A stretch of 64,000 nucleotides of DNA. It comes from Micromussa lordhowensis (Eukaryota > Cnidaria > Anthozoa > Scleractinia > Lobophylliidae). The position numbers and the translations under genes were made by a program. Location of the stretch: the NCBI GenBank assembly GCA_964020085.1, contig CAXHUQ010000905.1, positions 62,001 through 126,000 on the forward strand, given 5' to 3'. This document shows positions 11,248 through 19,845 of the stretch, piece after piece; position 1 is the stretch's first letter, and each line of letters begins with the position of its first letter. The notes under the pieces were generated by a model that was not told the origin of the DNA, did not search any database, and saw only the letters and a list, made by a program, of their open reading frames with translations.

Positions 11248-11614
11248 ACACGAAGGCGCGCTATATAAGGGAAGGCTCCTCCCCCTGTTTCAGCTTGCTG
11301 GTTGTAACTAACCAAAATGGCGGCTAACGGCCACAATAAAAGAAGGACAGATATGCTGAGAAATGTCGCTTACTTGTGTAAATACCAGTAGAAAAAGCTT
11401 GTCACCAATTTTGTTTGCCTTTTTTAATGTTTTCCAAACTATTTACGACTATAAGTTGAAGTATAACTGCCAATATAAGCGATGTCGCTGTCGAATTGTT
11501 ATTGTTATTGTTATTCAATAGTTATTTTACAGAGGTCCGTATGCCACGACAGTTGAGTGACAACTGTTCTGGAGGTACCTAAGGTACCTCGCCTTACATA
11601 GCGCGTCTTCGTGT
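11248..11614. mobile_element. MITE with 17-bp terminal inverted repeats and TTAA target duplication
   Basis: This 367-bp block is absent from all other units. It starts ACACGAAGGCGCGCTAT (11248-11264) and ends with the inverse ATAGCGCGTCTTCGTGT (11598-11614), one mismatch. TTAA flanks both ends (11244-11247, 11615-11618), while uninterrupted units have one TTAA there. TTAA duplication is the hallmark of the piggyBac superfamily. The termini do not begin with the CCC typical of piggyBac, so the family is not certain. It has no transposase. Near its right end it has ACAGTTG/CAACTGT (11549-11567) and a near-perfect palindrome with two GGTACC cores (11572-11590). ATTGTT repeats three times near 11495-11515. 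Confidence 0.85.
11262..11391 (+). promoter_or_regulatory. Promoter-like head of the MITE with 24-codon frame
   Basis: TATATAAGG (11262-11270) lies just inside the left inverted repeat. About 50 bases on comes CAAAATGGCGGCT, which matches the YY1-type AANATGGCGGC consensus, with ATG at 11317-11319. That ATG opens 24 codons (MAANGHNKRRTDMLRN...) to TAG at 11389-11391. This may be a leftover 5' end of the autonomous parent, or it may be incidental. No transposase domain is visible. Confidence 0.3.
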
Positions 11615-11618
11615 TTAA
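11615..11618. repeat. MITE target-site duplication, right TTAA
   Basis: Right partner of the TTAA at 11244-11247. Unit sequence resumes directly (gatacacagag). Confidence 0.85.
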
Positions 11619-13447
11619 GATACACAGAGCTAAATTCCTCGGCAAAGGGACGTTTCCAGCATTCAGCTGGATCCAACAATCCCAACAAGCCCGGAAGGGG
11701 CTGGCTGGCTGGCTGGCTGTCTGCCTGCCTGCCTGCCAACGAAATGGCTTGGGTGCAAACTGTGTCGATGAACGGGAACGTCCAACACATGTGGGATGCG
11801 TTGTCTGTAATACTTAAAATAAACTCACGACAGCTGAAAAACAACGCATTTCAATTCTCTTGGCAGTCTAGCAACTTGCCAAGCTCTATGCTGATCTATC
11901 GAACTAACAATTTGCTTGAATCTAGTCCATTTTAACTTGTCTGACATGCACGCACTCTCAGTCGGACCTCCAAACTTCAAAAACTATCCACCCCGACTAT
12001 TTATGCTAATATTCCCAAGGGACGTCAGGGTGGCCAAATGGTTAACGTGGTGCGCTACGAAGACAGCGAAGGTCGCAGGTCGTGGGTTCGAATCACACTA
12101 CCGCATAGGGGTTATTCTCAAACTGGCTTGGGGGCCGAATAACCTCTCCCCGGCTACGTGGTACGTGGAGATTTGGGTCTGCGAACAAGGAATTACTCTC
12201 AAACTGGCTTGGGGGCCGAGTAATTCCTCCCCCAAGAAGTCCTGCGAGGTTTTTTTGGTTTTTATTTCTGCTTGTCTTGATTTTCCTGATCATTTTTTTT
12301 TCCTTTTTCCTGCTCGTAATTCCTTGTTAGTTTTCCTTTTCCCTACTTTCGGTATTTTTTTAACTTTTCATCAGCGCTAGAAACGGAAAAACAAGAAGCG
12401 TTTTGCGGCATTATGGCTTCCTAAGATTTTTAATTTAGCCCGCGGTGAAATTTTAAGTTACTTTCTTTGTTTTCTTGGCTTAAACTCACTTCTACCAAAC
12501 ATAGGTTGTATTTGATTTTATTTGATGTGACTTGATTGCAGAATAATTCTTCAATGATCAACTGTTTCATCAAGTCGCAACCTGCCAGAAACTACATTAT
12601 CGCGTGTTCAGTGTACTATTTCTTTGGCATTTGAGATCATCTGGTTCAGAGCGACAACAACGTTTGAACTCCACGAGGGTGTTCACGTCTTAAAACATGG
12701 CCACGAACAGAGTGAAAGGAAATCTCGTCAAAGACCGACCGATCGTGAGTAGCATTTCCTTGCTTTCTCCAATTGAGGCGTTTTCGGGCTAGCTAACTAT
12801 GAGAAAAAACTGTCTGTCATTCGCTAGCGGGAGAGAGATTTGTTTGTGTGACTACCGGTCGATGATCATTGACGTAGGGACAACATACGGAGTGTTCGCT
12901 TACTCCTAATTGTGGCCTAGTTTGCTTGAAGTTCAATCGATTCTCGATGTACGAAGCTCTTGTTCGGTCCATTTAGGACGATGCAGGCCTTCACAGAAAG
13001 CCATAGTTCAGCTCTCCGCTGCGGTTTTGATATGTGGAGGTTTGTGTTGACAAGACGCGAACTTTTTGTTGGAAGCACGGTTATTTTAATTGTACAATTC
13101 CTGATTGGATGAAAAGACGTTGGATGTAGTCTTTTTGGCCTCAAAAGCCATACAGGAGAGTAATTTCCTTTTAGATGGAGATGCGCAGATGGTACTCTCG
13201 AGACGACATGGCCATATTTATGCACAGTTATATATTTCGGTGCATAGTCTTAACACGGTATTCATAACATCAGACATACATCAGTTAAAAAAAAGAAAAT
13301 AGGTTGTAGCGTGAACTCACTACCAGTCTATAGCCATTCAAAGTTATTTCGTGTAGTAGCACATTGATAAAGAAGGAATTACTCTGTCTTTAAGATACAC
13401 AGAGCTAAATTCCTCGGCAAAGGGACGTTTCCAGCATTCAGCTGGAT

Positions 13448-13477
13448 CCAACAATCCCAACAAGCCCGGAAGGGGCT
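13448..13477 (+). repeat. LINE target-site duplication, 3' side copy
   Basis: 30 bases from CCAACAATCC to GGGGCT, identical to the same place in the other units. It ends at the first GGCT of the microsatellite. Confidence 0.75.
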
Positions 13478-13488
13478 TTTTTTTTTTT
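13477..13488 (-). other. LINE poly(A) tail
   Basis: Twelve T on the plus strand, directly after the target's GGGGC (first T shared with the target), are the LINE's 3' poly(A). Confidence 0.85.
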
Positions 13489-13501
13489 AAAACATATAAA
13501 A

Positions 13502-13517
13502 GCCTGGAAAACCAGGC
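13502..13517 (-). other. LINE 3'-terminal hairpin
   Basis: GCCTGG and CCAGGC form a perfect 6-bp stem with a 4-base loop, ~15 bases from the poly(A). In several LINE families a 3' stem-loop is what the reverse transcriptase recognises. That role here is inference. Confidence 0.6.
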
Positions 13518-13520
13518 AGG

Positions 13521-13526
13521 TTTATT
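13521..13526 (-). terminator. Polyadenylation signal AATAAA of the LINE
   Basis: TTTATT on the plus strand reads AATAAA on the LINE strand, ~33 bases before the poly(A) tail. Confidence 0.65.
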
Positions 13527-13821
13527 GCTTCACAACACTGATGTTACATACAACAATTTCCAAGTCCATAGATGTTCACGTGCAGGGCTAACAGCGCGCA
13601 GGCACAAGGCCCGGAGTAGGCGCCTATCACGTGAGAAATTAACTATTAGTGTCCAAACATGAAACTAAGGAAACTAATTATAGTACAATTTGCAGTCATA
13701 GCAAAGTCCATATGCGATCACGTGCAGGCGCTAACAGCGCACAGGCACAAGGCCCGGAGTAGGCGGCTGCCACGTGGGCAATAGGCTATTAATACCTAGA
13801 GTACTATATACAAAGGCATAT

Positions 13822-16677
13822 TTACAAAGAAGGGAAATGAGAAATATCACCATTGAAGTCCACTGAGCACAAGGCATTTCGGAAGGACCAAAAATTCCTG
13901 ACACTGTCAGGGCCATCACTATAAATTCTCGCTCGAACGTCATTCTTAATGAGACCAATTATCTTGTTTGCACTTAAAATTGAATTCTGAAAAGTAGCGC
14001 GGTTACGGGCTAACCACGCCCAATACAAAATAGTAGCTACAAGGTAATTAAAAAGCATGACTCCAGTAGAGGACTGAACTCCAGAAAAGGGATAGTAAAC
14101 AGATTTGGGAGTAACAAAAAAAGGAGAAGAAAGCAGGGTACTCAGAACAGGGGAGAAGTGATCCCAGAGCTTAACCACCCTGGGACACTCCAAAAAACAA
14201 TGCTCAATGGTTTCTACTCTGTTACAGACAGCACATTTATCGTTAGCTATACATCCCCAAGTTTTAAGCGCGTAGCGTACTCTAATAGCCCTATGGATCA
14301 AAAGCCAAATTAAATCATTTTTCCTGTTCTCAATCAATTTCAGTCTAGATTTGCGCCACACCCAGGCCCACCGCTCGATGGGACGACCAACAAGGCGACC
14401 CCAAAGACTGGCCGACCTGGGAGCCGTGGGGACATCAAGGAGCAACAAGTAGAGAGATTTACAAGACAGATCACCAGGTAAGGCATTGTGACTGGAAAAT
14501 AAGGAACGAAAAGAACTTAAACACTTAGCATAATAACGAGAAGGAACATCAGACGAAGGGTACAAATTGGAGAAAAAAGAGAAACGATCATCTAAGACAG
14601 CTAATTTAGTACCTAAAAAATAGCGCGCAAGATAATGCCACTTACATACGCCAAACTCGTCCCTAAGACTAAGAAAATTCGAGAGGCGCAAACTGGTGCA
14701 TTTTACCTTAAAATTAACTACGTTGAGGCCACCAGCATTGGCTGGCGCGCAACAACGATCACGACTAACGTTTTCCATTTTCCCGTTCCAAATGAAAGGC
14801 CAAATAATCGATTTAAATTTGTCATGAACCCAAGAAGGGGGAGCGACCACTTTGGCGACATGCCACAAGCGACTAGCACCCAAAACATTAACAATCAAAG
14901 AGCGGCCAACGAAGGAGAGATCTCTCTGCTTCCAAAGACCTAGAACAGAACTCAGCTTGTTTAGTTTAACTGTCCAATTATCATCATCAACTGAGACAAG
15001 GCCATTAGAGAAAAACACACCGAGAATGCGAATTTTAGTTACCCATTTGAGACCGAAGGGGGAATCCCCCCGGCTACGCCAACGCCCGAGCCACATGGCT
15101 TCGGACTTTGACGTATTCAATTTTGCACCGGAGCCAAGTTCAAAAGTGCGAACAACGTTGAGCATACAAGAGAGAGATCTCACAGATTTAAGAATTGAGG
15201 TGGCATCATCTGCGTATTGCGAAATTTTAAATTGAAGTCCGCCTGCTCCGGGGAGCAGGAAACCTTCAATATCCCTACAATTACGGACTTGAGTGGACAA
15301 AACTTCGGAGACTAAAACATAAAGCAAGGGAGACAAAGGGCAGCCCTGCCTAACGCCACGATGGAGATAGACAGGGCTTGAAAGCGAGCCATTAACTAAA
15401 ATACGGGAGAAGGCGTGCGCATAAAAAATCTGGACCCAATGACAAAACGAAGGACCGAATCCAAACTTTCGCAATACACGCAACATAAATTCGTGATCGA
15501 CACGATCAAAGGCTTTTTCCTGGTCCAACGTAACGAGAATGGCGGGTTCATTTGTTTTGTCAATGTAATCCAGGACATCACGAACGAGATGTAAATTGGA
15601 AAAGATAGAGCGCCCCAAGACGCCACAGGTTTGATCCTGGTGCACAATGGAGGCCATCACCTTTTTCAAACGCTCCGTGATAATCTTAGAAGCTAACTTG
15701 TAATCTGTATTTAACAAAGAAATTGGCCGCCAATTTTTCGGCAAACGCCTATCATCTTTTTTATGAATTAAACGTAAAAGTCCCTCATACTGGCTGTCAG
15801 CAAGAGAGCCAGCATGAAAGGACTCGTTGAGAACAGAAAGCAAGGATTCACCCAAATCGTCCCAAAAATAAAGAAAAAAATCTGTTGAAAGGCCATCAGA
15901 ACCCGGCGTCTTGCCAGTCCGAAGGCCTTTCAAAGCAACCAACAACTCATCAATAGTAAAAAGGCCCTCACACAATTCACGCTCACGATCCGTGAGTGAG
16001 AATTCAAGCGCATTGACAATCTCAGTTTGGATTTGCATATCAAGGGAATCACTCGTAAACAAGGTTTGGTAAAAGCGGGTCAAAAGTCTTTCCAGATCCT
16101 GTTGCGAATTTTTCTCAACTCCATTCTCATCAAAAAGAGAAGCAAACGAATTCGAGGCGGCACGATTGGATTCAAGACGAAAAAAATACCGCGTCGGCTT
16201 TTCGCCCTCTTCAAACCACTGAGCACGTGATCTTATTTTGGCACCTTCGGCCTCTTTTGAAACTATCAAAGACAATTGATTTTCAAGATCATTAATAACA
16301 CCGCCGGGCTGTGAGGAATTTTTAGCACGAATTAATTGTTTAGTAAGAACAATTCTGTTTTGGTTGCACAAACGACGCTTACGAACACCAAAACAAATAC
16401 AAGCTTTTCTAATTTCGATCTTTAAAAGGTCCCACCATTCGCGCAAGGAAGCAAACTCGGGGATTTTGAGTCTAAAATTAGCAATAACACGCTTCAATTT
16501 TTCTGTAAAATCAGGATCAGACAAAAGGGAGTTATTAAAGCGCCAGACACCAGCTCCGCGCTTAACAACTCCTTCAAGTGAAAGAACCAGCTTAACAAAG
16601 TCATGATCGGAAAGAACACACGGCAGGATCTCACAGGAAGAAACGCTAGAAAAAAGAGATTTTCTTATAAAAAAAAC
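13822..16677 (-). pseudogene. LINE ORF2 main part: reverse transcriptase and C-terminal zinc knuckle
   Basis: This ~950-codon frame continues the endonuclease in the adjacent frame and is open from the homopolymer to the stop at 13822-13824. It starts with the endonuclease end (VLSDHDFV). Next come a linker and the reverse transcriptase core: GSDGL and NWRPISLLN, the catalytic FDRVD (plus-strand ~15500), RGVRQGCPLSP (~15350) and YADD at 15205-15216 with both aspartates. About 320 residues on comes a CX2CX7HX4C knuckle (CAVCNRVETIEHCFLEC, ~14187-14235), the zf-RVT type. Apart from the frameshift, I see no stop or missing key residue. Marked as a pseudogene because it has no start of its own. 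The intact ORF2 would be about 1155 residues. Confidence 0.9.
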
Positions 16678-17287
16678 GGTCGAGCCTAGAAGCCTGCGAG
16701 CGATCGCTATTAAACCAAGTAAAAGATGACCTAAGCGGGTTTTGTTTTCGCCAAACATCCACAAGCGAGAAATCTGACATAAGCCTGACCAGTAATGTTT
16801 TGCCCGCAGAGGGGACAACGGAACAATTTAACCTGTCAAGAGTATTGTCAATACAATTGAAGTCACCACCAATCATCAACAGGCCTTGCGAGAGAAAAAA
16901 ATGATGAAGGTCAGAAAAAAATATTTTGCGGTCGGAAACAGCATTAGGGGAATATATATTAACGATGTTTAAGAATAAATTATGGAAGTCAATTAGTAGG
17001 CTCAAGATTCTTCCATTAGAATCAAAGAGAAAACGAATAACATTACCGGGAAATTTTGGCGGGAAAATTACAGCAACACCAGCAGACTTGCCGGTTCCAA
17101 ATGACCAAAAACACTTTCCTCTCCAGAGCTTTTCAAATTTTTCGGCCTGTCTTTTGCAAGAGACATGTGTCTCCTGCAAAAGAATAACATCACAATTCAG
17201 AAAAGTCAACTCATTGACAATTTTAGCAGATTTCCGGGCGGATCCAAGTCCGCGAACATTGATAGAAATAATCTTGAGCCTATTCAT
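16646..17287 (-). CDS. LINE ORF2 N-terminal part: APE-type endonuclease, frameshifted
   Basis: I take the ATG at 17285-17287 (MNRLKIISINVRG) as the ORF2 start, 11 bases after the ORF1 stop. Typical apurinic-endonuclease motifs appear in order: N10 in ISINVRG, catalytic E39 in LQETH, Y112 in IVNIYSPN, D142 and N144 in GGDFNC, then SRLDRF at 200-205. The frame ends at a stop after 213 residues, because of one extra base in an A8 run on the plus strand (16669-16676). The last catalytic motif, SDH, is found in the next frame just downstream. This piece alone therefore lacks its catalytic histidine and should be inactive unless the indel is a sequencing error or is bypassed. The domain nicks target DNA to prime reverse transcription. 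Confidence 0.88.
   Translation of the reverse strand: MNRLKIISINVRGLGSARKSAKIVNELTFLNCDVILLQETHVSCKRQAEKFEKLWRGKCFWSFGTGKSAGVAVIFPPKFPGNVIRFLFDSNGRILSLLIDFHNLFLNIVNIYSPNAVSDRKIFFSDLHHFFLSQGLLMIGGDFNCIDNTLDRLNCSVVPSAGKTLLVRLMSDFSLVDVWRKQNPLRSSFTWFNSDRSQASRLDRFFYKKISFF
16669..16676 (-). other. Homopolymer A8/T8 frameshift site in ORF2
   Basis: The endonuclease frame reads CGT TTT TTT TAT and stops 30 bases on. Removing one T puts it into the reverse transcriptase frame (CGT TTT TTT ATA AGA). A +1 shift is needed, not the common -1, so a programmed slip is unlikely. Confidence 0.85.
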
Positions 17288-17298
17288 TATGTACAAAA

Positions 17299-18699
17299 TT
17301 AATAGTCATAGTGGCGCCTTCGCCTATACGAAACCTGGGTCCATCCATCGTCATGATCATCATCCGAATAATCTTCGCGCCGCGATGAGCGATCTCTTCG
17401 GTAATCTCGGCGGGGGTACTCACGCTCGCGGCGGGTGTCACGATCGCGCTCTCTCCTCCTCTCCGGTTTCCAATCATCATGACTGCTGCGATCTCTCCTC
17501 TCCTTCTCATCGCCGCTCTCCCGTCGCCTGTCACTCCTAGATTTCTTCTCACTTCCATGCTTGACTTCCTCATCACTGCTGTCGTCCGTACCATTGTCTT
17601 CGCCCACGCCATTGTGATGGGCCCTTCCATTATCTTTTCCTTTGTCCTTTCTGTTGTTCTCGCCTTTGTCTTTGCCACTGTTCCTACCACTGTCTTTCTC
17701 CTTTGTCGGCTGGGATTCATTCTTTTCCACTCTCAAGCGAACATGTTGTTTTTCCGCCACTTGTTGTTTTTCCTTTGCCTGAGCCAATTTCGCCCGGTAG
17801 CTTTCCTTGTCCTTCTTTTTCTGCTCTTCCGTTTGCTCTTCTGAACTGTCGACATTCGCACTGAAAACGACGAAAGGGCATTCAGCCAGCCGATGGTCTT
17901 CTAATTTGCACACTGTGCATTTAGGCGGCTCGCCACAATTTTCGAGGCGATGTCCCGGCTTCTCACAGTTGAAACATCTCACAGAATTACAATCCTTGAC
18001 AAGATGATCCTCCGCTCCGCAATTTCGGCAGGTCTTCGGCTGGTTTGGGTACCAAATTCGCACGTATTCTCCGGCTAGGTTAATGATGGAAGGGATGTGC
18101 CGGGTCAAGCTCATTCTAGCCGTACGGACACCATTCTCGATAAGCTGGAAAATCTTGTCGCGTCGAAAGCTCAAAACACGGCCATAATGGCTAAGGCGAC
18201 CGATAACTGCGGTGTCGGGCAATTCAGCCGGCGCTTCGTAAATTTTAACGAGAACCAAACGGTTCTCGCAGTCCCCCAAAAAAACCGTCGACCCGGCAAT
18301 CTCGATAGACGCGACTTCCAGGGCGGTTTCCTTAGCAAATTGATTGTCGAAGGAAACAACCCACGTACGATTCGAGGTCTTCCTCTGAATGCTCGTGATG
18401 TCGTCGATATCGACGCCAGCGTCATCAAAAGCCTGGAGGATGTCCTGACTGTTGACAATCTTGTCAACCGAAAAATACACAGATAAATTTTTGACAAGTG
18501 TAGGCCTCGCTGTTTCGCTCCAACACTGCGTTACTTTAAGACGAAGACCATTATTCACCAATCTTGACAAAGCATCAGGAATTCGCACAGGCTCAGCAGA
18601 ATCATCCGCCCACGAAGCACATGCGTCATCACCCATCCGTTGTTCACCCTCATTCTCTATTGTACTGGAAAATTCACCACTGGGTTCATTTTCTGCCAT
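17299..18699 (-). CDS. LINE ORF1 protein, nucleic-acid-binding, three CCHC zinc knuckles
   Basis: 466 residues from a true ATG (18697-18699) to TAA (17299-17301), uninterrupted. Residues 1-50 are acidic. About 60-215 form a globular region that may include an RRM-like fold (guess from the pattern of hydrophobic strands). Three CX2CX4HX4C knuckles follow at C224-C237, C242-C255 and C261-C274. The tail from ~285 is extremely charged, first K/E-rich and then R/D/S-rich, ending YRRRRHYDY. ORF1 proteins of this type coat the element RNA and act as chaperones in the ribonucleoprotein. The start is supported by the ATG and by its position 39 bases inside the element edge. Only 11 bases separate its stop from the ORF2 ATG, which suggests stop-restart translation. 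Confidence 0.9.
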   Translation of the reverse strand: MAENEPSGEFSSTIENEGEQRMGDDACASWADDSAEPVRIPDALSRLVNNGLRLKVTQCWSETARPTLVKNLSVYFSVDKIVNSQDILQAFDDAGVDIDDITSIQRKTSNRTWVVSFDNQFAKETALEVASIEIAGSTVFLGDCENRLVLVKIYEAPAELPDTAVIGRLSHYGRVLSFRRDKIFQLIENGVRTARMSLTRHIPSIINLAGEYVRIWYPNQPKTCRNCGAEDHLVKDCNSVRCFNCEKPGHRLENCGEPPKCTVCKLEDHRLAECPFVVFSANVDSSEEQTEEQKKKDKESYRAKLAQAKEKQQVAEKQHVRLRVEKNESQPTKEKDSGRNSGKDKGENNRKDKGKDNGRAHHNGVGEDNGTDDSSDEEVKHGSEKKSRSDRRRESGDEKERRDRSSHDDWKPERRRERDRDTRREREYPRRDYRRDRSSRREDYSDDDHDDGWTQVSYRRRRHYDY

Positions 18700-18738
18700 T
18701 GCAAATAATGCTCAAGAAGCACAAAGAAAAATCGCAAG
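18700..18738 (-). other. LINE 5' leader
   Basis: 39 bases between the inner edge of the diverged target duplication and the ORF1 ATG. No promoter motif is visible. It may be a naturally short leader or the remains of a truncated one. Confidence 0.5.
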
Positions 18739-18771
18739 CCAACAATCCTAACACGCCCTGAAGGGATCGCT
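18739..18771 (+). repeat. LINE target-site duplication, 5' side copy, diverged
   Basis: Repeats the 13448-13477 target with three substitutions and a changed end (GGGATCGCT instead of GGGGCT). Normal unit sequence (GGCTGGCTGTCTGCC) resumes right after. Confidence 0.7.
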
Positions 18772-19845
18772 GGCTGGCTGTCTGCCTGCCTGCCTGCCAA
18801 CGAAATGGCTTGGGTGCAAACTGTGTCGATGAACGGGAACGTCCAACACATGTGGGATGCGTTGTCTGTAATACTTAAAATAAACTCACGACAGCTGAAA
18901 AACAACGCATTTCAATTCTCTTGGCAGTCTAGCAACTTGCCAAGCTCTATGCTGATCTATCGAACTAACAATTTGCTTGAATCTAGTCCATTTTAACTTG
19001 TCTGACATGCACGCACTCTCAGTCGGACCTCCAAACTTCAAAAACTATCCACCCCGACTATTTATGCTAATATTCCCAAGGGACGTCAGGGTGGCCAAAT
19101 GGTTAACGTGGTGCGCTACGAAGACAGCGAAGGTCGCAGGTCGTGGGTTCGAATCACACTACCGCATAGGGGTTATTGTCAAACTGGCTTGGGGGCCGAA
19201 TAACCTCTCCCCGGCTACGTGGTACGTGGAGATTTGGGTCTGCGAACAAGGAATTACTCTCAAACTGGCTTGGGGGCCGAGTAATTCCTCCCCCAAGAAG
19301 TCCTGCGAGGTTTTTTTGGTTTTTATTTCTGCTTGTCTTGATTTTCCTGATCATTTTTTTTCCTTTTTCCTGCTCGTAATTCCTTGTTAGTTTTGCTTTT
19401 CCCTACTTTCGGTATTTTTTTAACTTTTCATCAGCGCTAGAAACGGAAAAACAAGAAGCGTTTTGCGGCATTATGGCTTCCTAAGATTTTTAATTTAGCC
19501 CGCGGTGAAATTTTAAGTTACTTTCTTTGTTTTCTTGGCTTAAACTCACTTCTACCAAACATAGGTTGTATTTGATTTTATTTGATGTGACTTGATTGCA
19601 GAATAATTCTTCAATGATCAACTGTTTCATCAAGTCGCAACCTGCCAGAAACTACATTATTGCGTGTTCAGTGTACTATTTCTTTGGCATTTGAGATCAT
19701 CTGGTTCAGAGCGACAACAACGTTTGAACTCCACGAGGGTGTTCACGTCTTAAAACATGGCCACGAACAGAGTGAAAGGAAATCTCGTCAAAGACCGACC
19801 GGTCGTGAGTAGCATTTCCTTGCTTTCTCCAATTGAGGCGTTTTC

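Larger units (their letters stand above)
10640..12785 (+). repeat. Array unit 7 (2146 bp), split by a MITE
   Basis: The extra length is explained by the 367-bp TTAA-flanked insertion at 11248-11614 plus one duplicated TTAA and an extra GGCT. Confidence 0.95.
13489..13821 (-). other. LINE 3' untranslated region with internal duplication
   Basis: Non-coding, between the ORF2 stop and the poly(A). Two ~87-bp copies of one segment lie at 13562-13648 and 13704-13790, sharing the core ggcacaaggcccggagtagg. Each copy is bracketed by two CACGTG palindromes ~51-52 bp apart (13577, 13628 and 13719, 13771), so each could close as a stem. The rest is AT-rich with nothing recognised. Confidence 0.75.
13478..18738 (-). 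mobile_element. Near-full-length non-LTR retrotransposon (LINE), L1/Tx1-like
   Basis: A ~5.26-kb insertion in unit 8 on the minus strand. In element order it has a ~39-base 5' leader, ORF1 (three CCHC knuckles), an 11-base spacer, ORF2 (APE endonuclease, reverse transcriptase, CCHC knuckle), a ~333-base 3' UTR and a poly(A) tail. A ~30-bp imperfect duplication of the target flanks it. The reverse transcriptase wording (NWRPISLLNTDYK, LDQEKAFDRVDHEF, RGVRQGCPLSPLLY, QYADD) points to the L1 group, Tx1 clade. Several Tx1-clade elements are known for sequence-specific targets. The only visible lesion is a one-base frameshift in ORF2. The leader is short, so slight 5' truncation cannot be excluded. 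Confidence 0.93.
12786..19845 (+). repeat. Array unit 8 (7060 bp), split by a LINE
   Basis: The part left of the LINE (to 13477) carries the left-subfamily base at ttgttcGgtcc. The part right of it (from about 18739) carries right-subfamily marks (gaccgGtcgtgag, gttttGcttttccc, gttattGtcaaac). Confidence 0.93.

Noticed and set aside
14635..15235. Plus-strand open frames within the LINE (102 and 127 codons)
   Set aside because: They are antisense shadows of the reverse transcriptase frame with no recognisable features.
16669..16676. Programmed -1 frameshift on T TTT TTA in LINE ORF2
   Set aside because: A -1 slip would meet a stop at once (TTA TAA). A +1 shift is needed, so mutation or sequencing error is the better explanation.
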